Below, one piece after another: positions 24,475 through 32,839 of a DNA stretch of 64,000 nucleotides. The notes beneath the pieces are model-generated. The model searched no databases. It was not told the DNA's origin and saw nothing but the letters and a program-made list of their open reading frames with translations. The stretch comes from Amycolatopsis decaplanina DSM 44594. GTDB lineage: Bacteria; Actinomycetota; Actinomycetes; Mycobacteriales; Pseudonocardiaceae. The stretch lies in contig NZ_AOHO01000067.1 of assembly GCF_000342005.1 (NCBI RefSeq), positions 122,150 to 186,149 of the forward strand. The letters are read 5' to 3'. A program made the position numbers and the translations under genes. Numbering within the stretch: position 1 is the stretch's first letter; each line of letters begins with the position of its first letter.

Positions 24475-24917
24475 GCCTCGGCCTTGTCACCCTCGGCGGC
24501 TTCGGCCTTGTCGGCTTCGGCCTTCTTCGGGGCGGACTTCTTCTTCGGCGTGGTGGCCTCGGCGGAGGCCGAGTCACCGGCGGCGGCGAGCGCGGCGTTG
24601 AACAGGTCCTGCTTCGACGGCTTCGGCTCGGCGACCTTCAGGGTGCCCTCGGCGCCCGGCAGGCCCTTGAACTTCTGCCAGTCACCGGTGATCTCGAGGA
24701 TGCGCTGGACCGGCTCGGTCGGCTGGGCGCCGACCGACAGCCAGTGCTGGGCACGCTCGGTGTCGACCTCGATGAAGCTGGGCTCTTCCTTCGGGTGGTA
24801 CTTGCCGATCGTCTCGATGGCCTTGCCATCACGGCGGGTGCGCGCGTCGGCGACGATGATGCGGTAGTACGGCGCACGGATCTTGCCGAGACGCTGCAGC
24901 TTGATCTTGACGGCCAC
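24471..24917 (-). CDS. rpsP: 30S ribosomal protein S16
   Basis: A 148-residue S16: VKIKLQRLGKIRAPYYRIIVADARTRRDGKAIETIGKYHPKEEP is diagnostic. After the ~100-residue core comes a Lys/Ala/Glu-rich tail (TPKKKSAPKKAEADKAEAAE), typical of actinobacteria. First gene of the rpsP-KH-rimM-trmD operon; about 155 bp of upstream sequence should hold the promoter. Confidence 0.97.
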   Translation of the reverse strand: MAVKIKLQRLGKIRAPYYRIIVADARTRRDGKAIETIGKYHPKEEPSFIEVDTERAQHWLSVGAQPTEPVQRILEITGDWQKFKGLPGAEGTLKVAEPKPSKQDLFNAALAAAGDSASAEATTPKKKSAPKKAEADKAEAAEGDKAEA

Positions 24918-25074
24918 GGGTGTGGGTACTCCTCAGTTCTCTCTGATGCATGTGGAAGGCGCACGCCTGCCGCGTGGGGACACGGCTGCGCACACCCGAA
25001 GGGTGAGCTCGGGCGCGGTGAGAGGGTCCGGCCAGAGCAGGCAAGCGAACATTCTGCCAGACGCCAACTGGCTG

Positions 25075-25881
25075 TCAGAACGCGGCTATCCCGAGCGAGG
25101 CGAGAAGGATCGTCACGGCCGGGAGGAAGTTGTTCACCTGATGAGCGACCACGCTGCCGAGCAGCCGCCCGGTGAACACCCTGGCCAGCCCGATCGGGAT
25201 CGCGATCACCAGCAGCAACGTGGTGCGCAGCGGCTCGAGGTGGCTCGCCGCGAAAACGGCCGTGGAGACCAGGAACGCCGCGATCCTCCCCCAGCGTTCG
25301 GTGCGCCACGTCAACCGCTCCACCGCGCCCCACAGGAGGCCGCGGTAGATGATCTCCTCGCAGATCGGCCCGACCAGCCACAGGTAGATGAACATGACGA
25401 CGGCCGCCGAGACCGACATCCGCCGGTCCTCCACCAGCGCGCTGATCGCCGAGGTCGCGTTCTCGTCGCCGACGGCCTGCGTCCAGACGTAGGCGGCGAG
25501 CGAGGTGAACCCGAGCCCGAGCACACCGAGTTTGAGCCCGACCTTGACGTCGGCCCAGCTCCACCCGATCCGCAGGTCGGTGAACGGGCCGTTGCCCCGC
25601 AGGCGGGTGATCAGCAGCGCGACCCCGGCGGCGATCATCGTCGGCACCATGGTGCCCAGCAGCACCATGCGCATCGGCAGGGGCTGACCGGGCTGGACAT
25701 CGCCGAGCAGGACGCTGAGGAACGCCGCCGACGCCAGCAGGACGGCCTCCACCAAGAGAAAGGCCCCGAATCCCCAGCGATGCGGCGGTGGCGTGTCGGG
25801 CGCGGCCACCTCACCTCCGACAGTGAGTTCCTCTGGCGGCGCGGCCTCGGGGATCGGCTCCCTGGGCTGAGATACGGTCAC
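25075..25881 (-). CDS. CPBP family intramembrane metalloprotease
   Basis: A 268-residue membrane protein with about eight hydrophobic segments. The CPBP (Abi) motifs are visible: EEIIYRGLLWG (EExxxR), ASHLEP (His) and the final HQVNNFLP. Family members range from prenyl-protein-type proteases to bacteriocin immunity proteins; no substrate is evident. A cytoplasmic N-terminal tail of ~45 residues is Pro/Glu-rich. It lies next to a second, diverged copy, which suggests tandem duplication. Confidence 0.87.
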   Translation of the reverse strand: MTVSQPREPIPEAAPPEELTVGGEVAAPDTPPPHRWGFGAFLLVEAVLLASAAFLSVLLGDVQPGQPLPMRMVLLGTMVPTMIAAGVALLITRLRGNGPFTDLRIGWSWADVKVGLKLGVLGLGFTSLAAYVWTQAVGDENATSAISALVEDRRMSVSAAVVMFIYLWLVGPICEEIIYRGLLWGAVERLTWRTERWGRIAAFLVSTAVFAASHLEPLRTTLLLVIAIPIGLARVFTGRLLGSVVAHQVNNFLPAVTILLASLGIAAF

Positions 25882-25938
25882 GCCGATCCTCCGGTGATCG
25901 TTCGGTTACTCAAAGACTCTAACCGCCCGAACCGGCGA

Positions 25939-26691
25939 TCACCTCGCCGCGAAGAGCAATACAGCCGGTGGGAGGTTGTTGGCCGCGTGCGCGATCACGG
26001 CCGCGCTCACCCGGCCGGACAAGTAGCGGGCGAGACCGATCGCGATGCCCTGGCCGAACAACGCGATCGTGCGCGCGGCCTCCCCGTGCAACTGGGCGAA
26101 CACCAGCGCGGTGACCAGCAGGATCACCCACGAGGGCAGGCGGTGGAAGCCCATGGCGTTCCACAGCGTGCCGCGGAAGAGCAGTTCTTCGGTGACCGGG
26201 GCGGCGAGGACGACGATGACCGCGGCCAGCACCAGCCAGACCGTGTCGCCCTCGGCGGTGCCGGACAGTTCGGTGATCGGGCCGGGCGAGACGTCGGAGA
26301 AGGTCCTGTCGTCGCTGTCGGTCCCGTAGACGGCGAGCAAGAGCAGGTTGAGGAGGTAGCCGGCGGCGAGCGCGGCGGCTCCGCAGGCGAGCCCGATCCG
26401 GACGTCGCGCCAAGTGGGCTTGAGCCCGAAGTCGGCGCGAAGCCCTTGCCCCCAGACGTGAGAGCCGGCCGCGGGGCCGAGGCCGAGCACGAGGGTCGGC
26501 AGGAACGCGAGGATCAGCAGCGGGCCGACGTCACGGAGTTCGAGCGGGTCGTAGCCGCCGAAACGGCCTGACATCAGGAAGCTCATGACGAGCGTGACGA
26601 GGTGGTACCCGGCGATGCCCGCGAAGAACGCCACGAACCCCCAGTGCGCTCCAAGCACCAGACGCTCGCGAGCCTGCCCGTCGTCCACCAC
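25939..26691 (-). CDS. CPBP family intramembrane metalloprotease (second copy)
   Basis: A 250-residue protein with the same arrangement as its neighbour: TEELLFRGTLWNAMG (EExxxR), LHGEAA in place of the usual His-rich helix, and HAANNLPPAVLLF at the end. Start at GTG 26691 is preferred; a second GTG follows directly. Sequence similarity to the downstream CPBP gene is in motifs only, so the duplication is old. Confidence 0.85.
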   Translation of the reverse strand: MVDDGQARERLVLGAHWGFVAFFAGIAGYHLVTLVMSFLMSGRFGGYDPLELRDVGPLLILAFLPTLVLGLGPAAGSHVWGQGLRADFGLKPTWRDVRIGLACGAAALAAGYLLNLLLLAVYGTDSDDRTFSDVSPGPITELSGTAEGDTVWLVLAAVIVVLAAPVTEELLFRGTLWNAMGFHRLPSWVILLVTALVFAQLHGEAARTIALFGQGIAIGLARYLSGRVSAAVIAHAANNLPPAVLLFAAR

Positions 26692-26738
26692 GCCTCCACG
26701 CTAAGCCCCGTGCCGCTCCGGTCACGGATGGAGTCGGA

Positions 26739-27812
26739 TCAGGCGTAGATCTTGCCACGCAGGACGATGTGGCTCGGATGCCGGAGCACCGCGAGATCCT
26801 GACGCGGATCGGACGGGTAGACGAGCAGATCGGCCGAAGCGCCGTCGGCGATTCCCGGCACGCCGAGCCATTCACGGGCCGCCCATGAGGCCGAAGCCAG
26901 CGCCTGTTCCGCGGACATGCCCGCCTTGTGCAGCGCCTCGATCTCGTCGACGAGCCTGCCGTGCTCGACCATGCCGCCGGCGTCGCTTCCGGCGTACACC
27001 TGGACGCCCGCCTCGATAGCCGTCGAGACCATCTCCCCCACGCCGGCGTGCAGTGCCCGCATGTGGTCTGCGTACACCGGGTATTTGCCCGCCTTGTCCG
27101 CGATGCCAGGGAAGTTCTCGATGTTGATCAGGGTCGGCACGAGCGCTATCCCGCGTTCGGCGAGGACGCCCAGCTGGTCCGGCGAGAGTTCCGTGCCGTG
27201 TTCGAGGCAGTCGATCCCCGCGTCGATCAGGCCCGGCAACGCGGCCTGGCCGAACACGTGCGCCGTCACCTTGGCGCCCTCGGCGTGCGCGGCGGCGATG
27301 GCCTCGGCGAGGACGTCGTCGGGCCAGAGCGGCGCGAGATCTCCGGCACCGCGGTCGATCCAGTCGCCGACGAGTTTGACCCAGCCGTCGCCGTCGCGGG
27401 CTTGTTCGGCGGCCGCCTTCGGCAGTTCGGAAGGGTCTTCGAGTTCGATGCCGAGGCCGGGGATGTAGCGCTTGTGCAGGGCGAGATGCCGTCCGGCACG
27501 GATGATCCGCGGCAGGTCGGCCCGCTCCTGCAGGGGCCGGACGTCGATCGGCAACCCGCAGTCGCGGATCAGCAGCGTCCCGGCGTCGCGATCGGTGATC
27601 GCCTGCTCGGCGGCCTCTTCGAGCGTGGTCGCGCCGCCGACCCCGATACCGGGATGACAGTGCGCGTCGACCAGCCCGGGCACGAGAAAGCCTTCCCGGA
27701 CAACGGTTTCCGCTCCGGCGACCGGTTCTGTCGTGATCCGGCCGCCGGAGACCCACAGCTCACGGTGCTCGCCGTCCGGCAGGACGACACCGGCCAGGTG
27801 CAGCGCCTCCAC
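26739..27812 (-). CDS. Metal-dependent amidohydrolase (imidazolonepropionase/prolidase-like)
   Basis: A 357-residue amidohydrolase-superfamily enzyme. DAHCHPG gives the first metal-binding HxH pair, followed by a lysine in WVKLVGDW that could be the carboxylated bridge, TAHVFG and CLEHGTEL (histidines) and AGSDAGG (Asp). The beta-sandwich halves at both ends include GFLVPGLVD. The substrate is not evident. It starts 3 bp beyond the ffh stop on the same strand, so it precedes ffh in the same transcript. Confidence 0.87.
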   Translation of the reverse strand: MEALHLAGVVLPDGEHRELWVSGGRITTEPVAGAETVVREGFLVPGLVDAHCHPGIGVGGATTLEEAAEQAITDRDAGTLLIRDCGLPIDVRPLQERADLPRIIRAGRHLALHKRYIPGLGIELEDPSELPKAAAEQARDGDGWVKLVGDWIDRGAGDLAPLWPDDVLAEAIAAAHAEGAKVTAHVFGQAALPGLIDAGIDCLEHGTELSPDQLGVLAERGIALVPTLINIENFPGIADKAGKYPVYADHMRALHAGVGEMVSTAIEAGVQVYAGSDAGGMVEHGRLVDEIEALHKAGMSAEQALASASWAAREWLGVPGIADGASADLLVYPSDPRQDLAVLRHPSHIVLRGKIYA

Positions 27813-27815
27813 GGG

Positions 27816-29351
27816 CTACTTGTCCTTCGGCAGCTTGAACTTCTTCGGGTCGAACCCGGGTACGTCGTTCATGCCGCCGAGCTGGGAAAGGTCGGGCATG
27901 CCGCCGGGCATCCCGCCGCCGGGGGGCAGCATCGGCATGCCACCGGGGAAACCACCCCGGACCTTGGGCTGCGTCGGACCGCGCCCCTTGCCCTTCTTCC
28001 CCTTCTTGCCCTTGCGGTTCTTGCTGCCGCCGCCTCCGCCGCCGAAGCCGAACCGGCCCGCCATCTGCGCCATCATCTTGCGCGCCTCGAAGAACCGGTT
28101 GACCAGGTCGTTGACGTCGCGGACGGCGACACCGGAGCCCTTCGAGATCCGGACCCGGCGCGAGGCGTTGATGATCTTCGGGTCGGCCCGCTCGGCGGGG
28201 GTCATGCCGCGGATGATCGCCTGCAGCTTGTCGAGCTGCTTGTCGTCGACCTGCGCGAGCTGGTCCTTCATCTGGCCGGCGCCGGGCAGCATGCCGAGCA
28301 GGTTGCCGATCGGGCCCATCTTGCGGACCGCGAGCATCTGCTCGAGGAAGTCCTCGAGGGTGAGCTGGCCGCTGCCGAGCTTGGCCGCGGTCTGCTCCGC
28401 CTTCTCCTGGTCGAAGTGCTGCTCTGCCTGCTCGATGAGGCTGAGCACGTCGCCCATGCCGAGGATCCGGCTGGCCATCCGGTCCGGATGGAAGAGGTCG
28501 AAGTCCTCGAGCTTCTCGCCGTTGGAGGCGAACAGGATCGGCTGGCCGGTGACCTGGCGGACCGACAGCGCGGCACCACCGCGGGCGTCACCGTCGAGCT
28601 TGGTGAGCACGACACCGGTGAAGCCGACGCCGTCGCGGAACGCCTCGGCCGTGGTGACCGCGTCCTGACCGATCATCGCGTCGACGACGAACAGCGTCTC
28701 GTCCGGCGAAACGGCGTCGCGGATGTCCGCGGCCTGCTTCATCAGCTCTTCGTCGACACCGAGACGGCCGGCGGTGTCGACCAGGACGATGTCGTGCTGG
28801 GCGCGCTTGGCCTCGTCGATGGCGCGGCGGGCGACGTCGACCGGATCGCCGACGCCGTTGCCGGGCTCGGGCGCGAAGACCGCGACCCCGGCCCGCTCGC
28901 CGACGACCTGCAGCTGCGTGACCGCGTTGGGGCGCTGGAGGTCACACGCGACCAGCATCGGCGCGTGGCCCTGCTTCTTCAGCCACATCGCGAGCTTGCC
29001 CGCGAGCGTCGTCTTACCGGCACCCTGCAGACCCGCGAGCATGATGACCGTCGGCGGGTTCTTCGCGAACGTGAGCCGCCTGGTCTCGCCGCCGAGGATG
29101 GTGACGAGTTCCTCGTTGACGATCTTGATGACCTGCTGCGCCGGGTTCAGCGCGCCGTGCACCTCGGCGCCCTTGGCGCGCTCCTTGATCCGGGCGATGA
29201 AGTCCTTGACCACAGACAGCGCGACATCCGCCTCGAGCAGCGCGATACGGATCTCGCGCGCGGTGGCGTCGATGTCGGCGTCGGAGAGCCTGCCCTTGCG
29301 AGACAGGGTCTGCAGGGCGGACGTGAGCCGATCGGAGAGGGTGTCGAACAC
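27816..29351 (-). CDS. ffh: Signal recognition particle protein Ffh
   Basis: A 511-residue SRP54 GTPase. The N domain is followed by the G domain with GLQGAGKTT (residues 107-115), VACDLQRPNAV, DTAGRLGVDEELM and TKLDGDARGG, then the Met-rich M domain (GMLPGAGQM, GMTPAERADPKIINASRRVRIS). The C-terminal tail is Gly/Lys-rich with Met-Pro-Gly repeats, longer than in E. coli. It delivers membrane-protein ribosomes to FtsY. The 4.5S RNA gene is not in this window. Confidence 0.97.
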   Translation of the reverse strand: MFDTLSDRLTSALQTLSRKGRLSDADIDATAREIRIALLEADVALSVVKDFIARIKERAKGAEVHGALNPAQQVIKIVNEELVTILGGETRRLTFAKNPPTVIMLAGLQGAGKTTLAGKLAMWLKKQGHAPMLVACDLQRPNAVTQLQVVGERAGVAVFAPEPGNGVGDPVDVARRAIDEAKRAQHDIVLVDTAGRLGVDEELMKQAADIRDAVSPDETLFVVDAMIGQDAVTTAEAFRDGVGFTGVVLTKLDGDARGGAALSVRQVTGQPILFASNGEKLEDFDLFHPDRMASRILGMGDVLSLIEQAEQHFDQEKAEQTAAKLGSGQLTLEDFLEQMLAVRKMGPIGNLLGMLPGAGQMKDQLAQVDDKQLDKLQAIIRGMTPAERADPKIINASRRVRISKGSGVAVRDVNDLVNRFFEARKMMAQMAGRFGFGGGGGGSKNRKGKKGKKGKGRGPTQPKVRGGFPGGMPMLPPGGGMPGGMPDLSQLGGMNDVPGFDPKKFKLPKDK

Positions 29352-29429
29352 GGGTGTGCACGCTCCAGCTGGGTCGTTGTGGCTTGCCGGTACGGACCGG
29401 CGGCTTCCCAGGGTAGTCGGTGTCCGGGG

Positions 29430-31184
29430 TCAGCGTTTGACGCGGTTGCGGACGGCAAGCAGCGTCAGGCCGAGCAGCAGCGGCCCGAGGACGCGCATGA
29501 CCAGCCGCATGACCTCGCCGAACGGCGTCAGGTCCTTCGGCAGCGACGCCAGTTTCGTTTCCAGCGAAACGGTGCTTTGGGCGACGTAGATCAAGGTGTC
29601 GCCGAAGGCGGGCGTGGTCTTGAAGCCGCCTAGCCGGAAGCCGACGGTCGCCAACGCGATGAGGACCGCCAGGGTCGCGAGGGCTCTGAGAGCACGGAGG
29701 CCGTAGCCGGAGATGAGCCAGTAGAGGTGCAGGATGGCGCGTTCGGACCACGGGGTGGCCGGGCTGTGGCGGCGCATCTCCATCTCGCCGTAGTAGAAGT
29801 CGGCGGCGCCGGGTTCGTTCTTGCTGTCTTCCTGTGCCTTGCGGAGCTGGCGGTAGAGACCGGCGACGCGGCGCGGGCGGATCGCGTCCATGCTCTTGGT
29901 CCGCCAGGCGCGTTCTTCGGCGAGGGTCTGCCGGCGCCGGGGCGAGCCGAAGGTGCAGTCGCCCTCGATGCGGAGCTTGTCGAGGTGATGCGCGCCGGCG
30001 AACAGGCATTTCGAGAGGTCCACGTCGGTGAGCACCAGATCCTCGACGTCGGTGCCTCGCAGGGAGGTCACCTCCGCGGTGGTGCCGGCGACCGTCGACG
30101 GCTTGCCGAACACAGCGCGTTCCAGATCCACCGAGGCGGACTCGATCTGAAGCGTGACGCCTTCCTCGAAGACGGCCTCCGCGCAGTCGACCCGCGCCGT
30201 CCGGGTGTCGACGACCACGCGCTTGCGGAAGTTCGCGTGCCGGAAGCTCAGCTGACTTGCCTCGACAGGGCCGAAGAGCTCCGCCGTTTCGAACTCGGCG
30301 CCGTCGAAACACGTGTCGCCGTCGAACCGCACCTCTTGGAACCTGGCCCTGCCGCCGAAACGAACCTTGTCGAAGCGTGCCACGTCGTGGAATTCGCTTC
30401 CACCGAAGATGACGTCTTCACCGAACTTCGCGTCCGCGAAGCTGGTATAGCCGCGGAATTCCAGGCCTTCGAAACCGGCGAGACCGAGGAATTCCGCGTC
30501 GTCGAACCAGACGTTGTGCGAGAACCCGCCGGCGGGCGAAAAGCGCGCGCTCTTTTCGAAGACGGCTCGGCGAAAGAAGGTCTCACCGCGGAATTGTGTT
30601 TCCTGGAAGCGGATATCGCCCCTGAACACCACATGGTCGAACCACACCGCCTTGCCGAACCGGGTGTTCCTGAAGGCGAGCCGCGCGAAGCCGTTCTCGA
30701 CGAAAATCGCTTGGTCGAACTTGACGTTGCCCGAGAAAACCGCCCGTCGGCAGTCCAGCTCTTCCACCGTGGAACCCGCGAACGACACGTTCCCGCCGAA
30801 CTGAGCATCGGCGAACGACGTACGGCCACGAAGGACGGCCTTTTCGAACTTCACCGGCCCTGCGAATTCCGCTCGCGTGAAGTCGGCGCTCGCGAAGCCG
30901 GCCTTCTCGAAGTTCGCGAACTCGCGAAACCGGGCTTCAGCGAAGTCGACGCGGCCGAAGACGGCATGACCGTCGTCGTTCCTCACCGCCCTCACGAGCT
31001 GTTTCACCAGGTCCGGATTCATCTCGGTGCGGCGGAGGTCGACGTCCGCGCCAGGACGGAGCCCGGCGAAGTACTCGCGCCGCTGCTCCTGCTCCAGGTG
31101 CGCCAGGCAACGATCGTCGCTGACGTGAGCCCCCTGGCACTGTCCGACACCACAGGTCCGCCAGGGCATGTCCATGCCGACATT
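29430..31184 (-). CDS. Pentapeptide-repeat membrane protein with two C-terminal helices
   Basis: About 584 residues. A short Cys/His motif at the start (WRTCGVGQCQGAHV ... CLAHL) resembles a small zinc ribbon. It is followed by ~300 residues of pentapeptide-like repeats with Phe at every fifth position (FENGFARLAF, FDHVVF, FDDAEFLG), forming a right-handed beta-helix. The last ~150 residues hold a charged linker and two membrane helices (ALRALATLAVLIALATVGF; RVLGPLLLGLTLLAV) flanking a pore-like loop. It resembles pentapeptide proteins fused to ion-channel-like ends. The start is uncertain between ATG 31202, 31184 and 31172. Function is unknown. Confidence 0.8.
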   Translation of the reverse strand, partial: NVGMDMPWRTCGVGQCQGAHVSDDRCLAHLEQEQRREYFAGLRPGADVDLRRTEMNPDLVKQLVRAVRNDDGHAVFGRVDFAEARFREFANFEKAGFASADFTRAEFAGPVKFEKAVLRGRTSFADAQFGGNVSFAGSTVEELDCRRAVFSGNVKFDQAIFVENGFARLAFRNTRFGKAVWFDHVVFRGDIRFQETQFRGETFFRRAVFEKSARFSPAGGFSHNVWFDDAEFLGLAGFEGLEFRGYTSFADAKFGEDVIFGGSEFHDVARFDKVRFGGRARFQEVRFDGDTCFDGAEFETAELFGPVEASQLSFRHANFRKRVVVDTRTARVDCAEAVFEEGVTLQIESASVDLERAVFGKPSTVAGTTAEVTSLRGTDVEDLVLTDVDLSKCLFAGAHHLDKLRIEGDCTFGSPRRRQTLAEERAWRTKSMDAIRPRRVAGLYRQLRKAQEDSKNEPGAADFYYGEMEMRRHSPATPWSERAILHLYWLISGYGLRALRALATLAVLIALATVGFRLGGFKTTPAFGDTLIYVAQSTVSLETKLASLPKDLTPFGEVMRLVMRVLGPLLLGLTLLAVRNRVKR

Positions 31185-31206
31185 CATAGCGCACGAACGC
31201 AAAACA

Positions 31207-31250
31207 GGGCTCCGGGACCGGTCGCCCCTCGCAGACCGGTACCGGAGCCC
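31207..31250 (-). terminator. Long hairpin between Ku and pentapeptide-repeat genes
   Basis: Arms 31207-31223 and 31234-31250 pair over 17 bp with a single mismatch, around a 10-nt loop. A second hairpin is adjacent. It lies downstream of ku and just before the pentapeptide gene start, so it may terminate ku or shape the leader of the next gene. Confidence 0.6.
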
Positions 31251-31258
31251 CTACGGAA

Positions 31259-31278
31259 GGCTCGCCTCCCCGCGAGCC
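31259..31278 (-). terminator. Second hairpin in the Ku-pentapeptide gap
   Basis: GGCTCGC (31259-31265) pairs with GCGAGCC (31272-31278) around CTCCCC; outer bases ACGG/CCGT extend it with a 2-nt bulge on each side. Confidence 0.4.
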
Positions 31279-31438
31279 GACCGTAAGCACACTTGGCGAG
31301 TTTCGCGGGACTCGGTATCGCCGGACCCCCAGTACCAGGCGATTCGCTGCCCGCGCTCTCTCCGCGCGATGGCATGACAATGCCCGTTCACCGCGGGGTC
31401 ACGACAGCGTGAAGACCCCCAACTCCCCCTGAGTAGAA

Positions 31439-32299
31439 CTACTCAACTGTCTTGGCCGACGAAGCCCGCTTCGCCCGCGTCCGCGCCTGTCGTGCCTTGT
31501 CCGCCGCTTCCTTGGCCTTCTCGACAGGCGCACGATCGGTTTCGACCTCGCTCTGCCGCAATGCCGCCAGCAGCCGGGTGACGCCTTCCGCCTGTTCGGC
31601 GGCGGTCGGCTGCAGGACGTCGTCGCCGTCCAGTTTGGCCTGGATGAGCGCTTCGAGCGACTCACGGTAGCGATCGGTGTACCGGCCGGGTTCGAAATCC
31701 TGCGTGAGGTCCTCGATCAGCGAAATCGCGTTCCGCAGTTCCCCGCGCCGCAGGTCGACGTCCTCGTGCAGGAACGGGAAGTCGGGCCGCCGGATCTCGT
31801 CCGGCCACAGCATCGTCTCGAGCAGGATCACCTGGTCCCGCACGCGCAGCGCGCCCAGCGTTTCGCGCTGTCGCAGCGTCACCTTCACGATCGCGATCCG
31901 CCGGGACTGCTGCAGCGCCTCGCTCAACAGCACATAAGGCTTGGTGCCCGCCGGCTCCGGTTCGAGGTGGTAACTGCGCACGAAGTACATCGGGTCGACC
32001 TGTTCGGCCGGGGTGAAGCCGACGACGTCCATCGAGTGGATGGTCGGCGCGAGCAGCGACGCGAAATCCCGTGCGGTCAGCAGGACGACGTCGCCGTTGG
32101 GGACGGGATGCCCCTTGACGATCTCGGCCGCGGGCACCTCGGCGCCGTCGACCTCGCAGACCCACTTCACCCGCACCCTGCCGCCGTCCGGCTCGTGCAC
32201 CTGGTGGAGGGGGATGGTGCGCTCTTCGGTCGCGCTGTACGCCTTCACCGGAATGGCGTAGGTCCCGAATCCGATCGTGCCTTTCCACACCGCTCGCAT
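31439..32299 (-). CDS. ku: Ku homodimeric DNA-end-binding protein
   Basis: A 286-residue bacterial Ku for non-homologous end joining. MRAVWKGTIGFGTYAIPVKAYSATEE, HQVHEPDGGRVRVKWVCEVDG and the FALAP-like core are diagnostic; the C-terminal tail is Lys/Arg/Ala-rich, as in Ku proteins that recruit DNA ligase D. Start ATG 32299 has GGGAGG 6 bp upstream. No ligD is in the window, so the partner must lie elsewhere. Placed between ffh and glnD, which are often closer neighbours in relatives. Confidence 0.95.
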   Translation of the reverse strand: MRAVWKGTIGFGTYAIPVKAYSATEERTIPLHQVHEPDGGRVRVKWVCEVDGAEVPAAEIVKGHPVPNGDVVLLTARDFASLLAPTIHSMDVVGFTPAEQVDPMYFVRSYHLEPEPAGTKPYVLLSEALQQSRRIAIVKVTLRQRETLGALRVRDQVILLETMLWPDEIRRPDFPFLHEDVDLRRGELRNAISLIEDLTQDFEPGRYTDRYRESLEALIQAKLDGDDVLQPTAAEQAEGVTRLLAALRQSEVETDRAPVEKAKEAADKARQARTRAKRASSAKTVE

Positions 32300-32347
32300 G
32301 GCCGCCTCCCCCTGACCAGCGTATCCACGCGCCAAAGCGGCGGGAAG

Positions 32348-32782
32348 CTACAAACGGGTGTCAGGGGCGACTGATTCGCTCACACATTCGAATGACGGAC
32401 GCGATTCGGCGAGCGCCTCGGCCGAACAGTCGACAGCGGTGGCCGCCGCACGGAGCACTTCGGCGACGACCTCGACGTCGACCATCGGGGCGGTGGCCAG
32501 CGCGCCTTCGCCTCCCACTTCGACCCGGCCCGCCATGCCTTCGAGCGCGATGGCGAGGGCCTGCTGGCCCGCGACGAGGTGCCGGACCACTTTGAGCAGT
32601 TCGGGCACGGTCGCGGCGGTACCGGACGCGGTGAGGGAGACGGCGAGGTCGTCCGCGCACGCACGGAGGTGGGAGGCGACGACGGTCGGCGGCAGCGTGA
32701 TCCGCTGTGGTCCGGGCGAGTTGTGCTCGTGCCCCAGCACGCGCTCACCACCCTCCGGCTCCTTCGGGTCTCGACCGCGCAC
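32348..32782 (-). CDS. Hypothetical protein, 144 aa
   Basis: GTG 32782 opens a protein with a polar first third and helical remainder (TVVASHLRACADDLAVSLTASGTAATVPELLKVVRHLVAGQQALAIALEGMAG), ending in AEALAESRPSFECVSESVAPDTRL. Codon bias is coding-like. No family is recognised. It lies between glnD and ku on the same strand, 48 bp upstream of ku. Confidence 0.55.
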   Translation of the reverse strand: MRGRDPKEPEGGERVLGHEHNSPGPQRITLPPTVVASHLRACADDLAVSLTASGTAATVPELLKVVRHLVAGQQALAIALEGMAGRVEVGGEGALATAPMVDVEVVAEVLRAAATAVDCSAEALAESRPSFECVSESVAPDTRL

Positions 32783-32839
32783 ATCCTGCCACCGCTACTC
32801 TCCGCGACTCGCGCGACACCCCGATCCGGGACGCCGGGC

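Noticed and set aside
26928..29633. A 901-codon open frame antisense to ffh and the amidohydrolase gene
   Set aside because: Same artefact of high GC3; the minus-strand products are certain.
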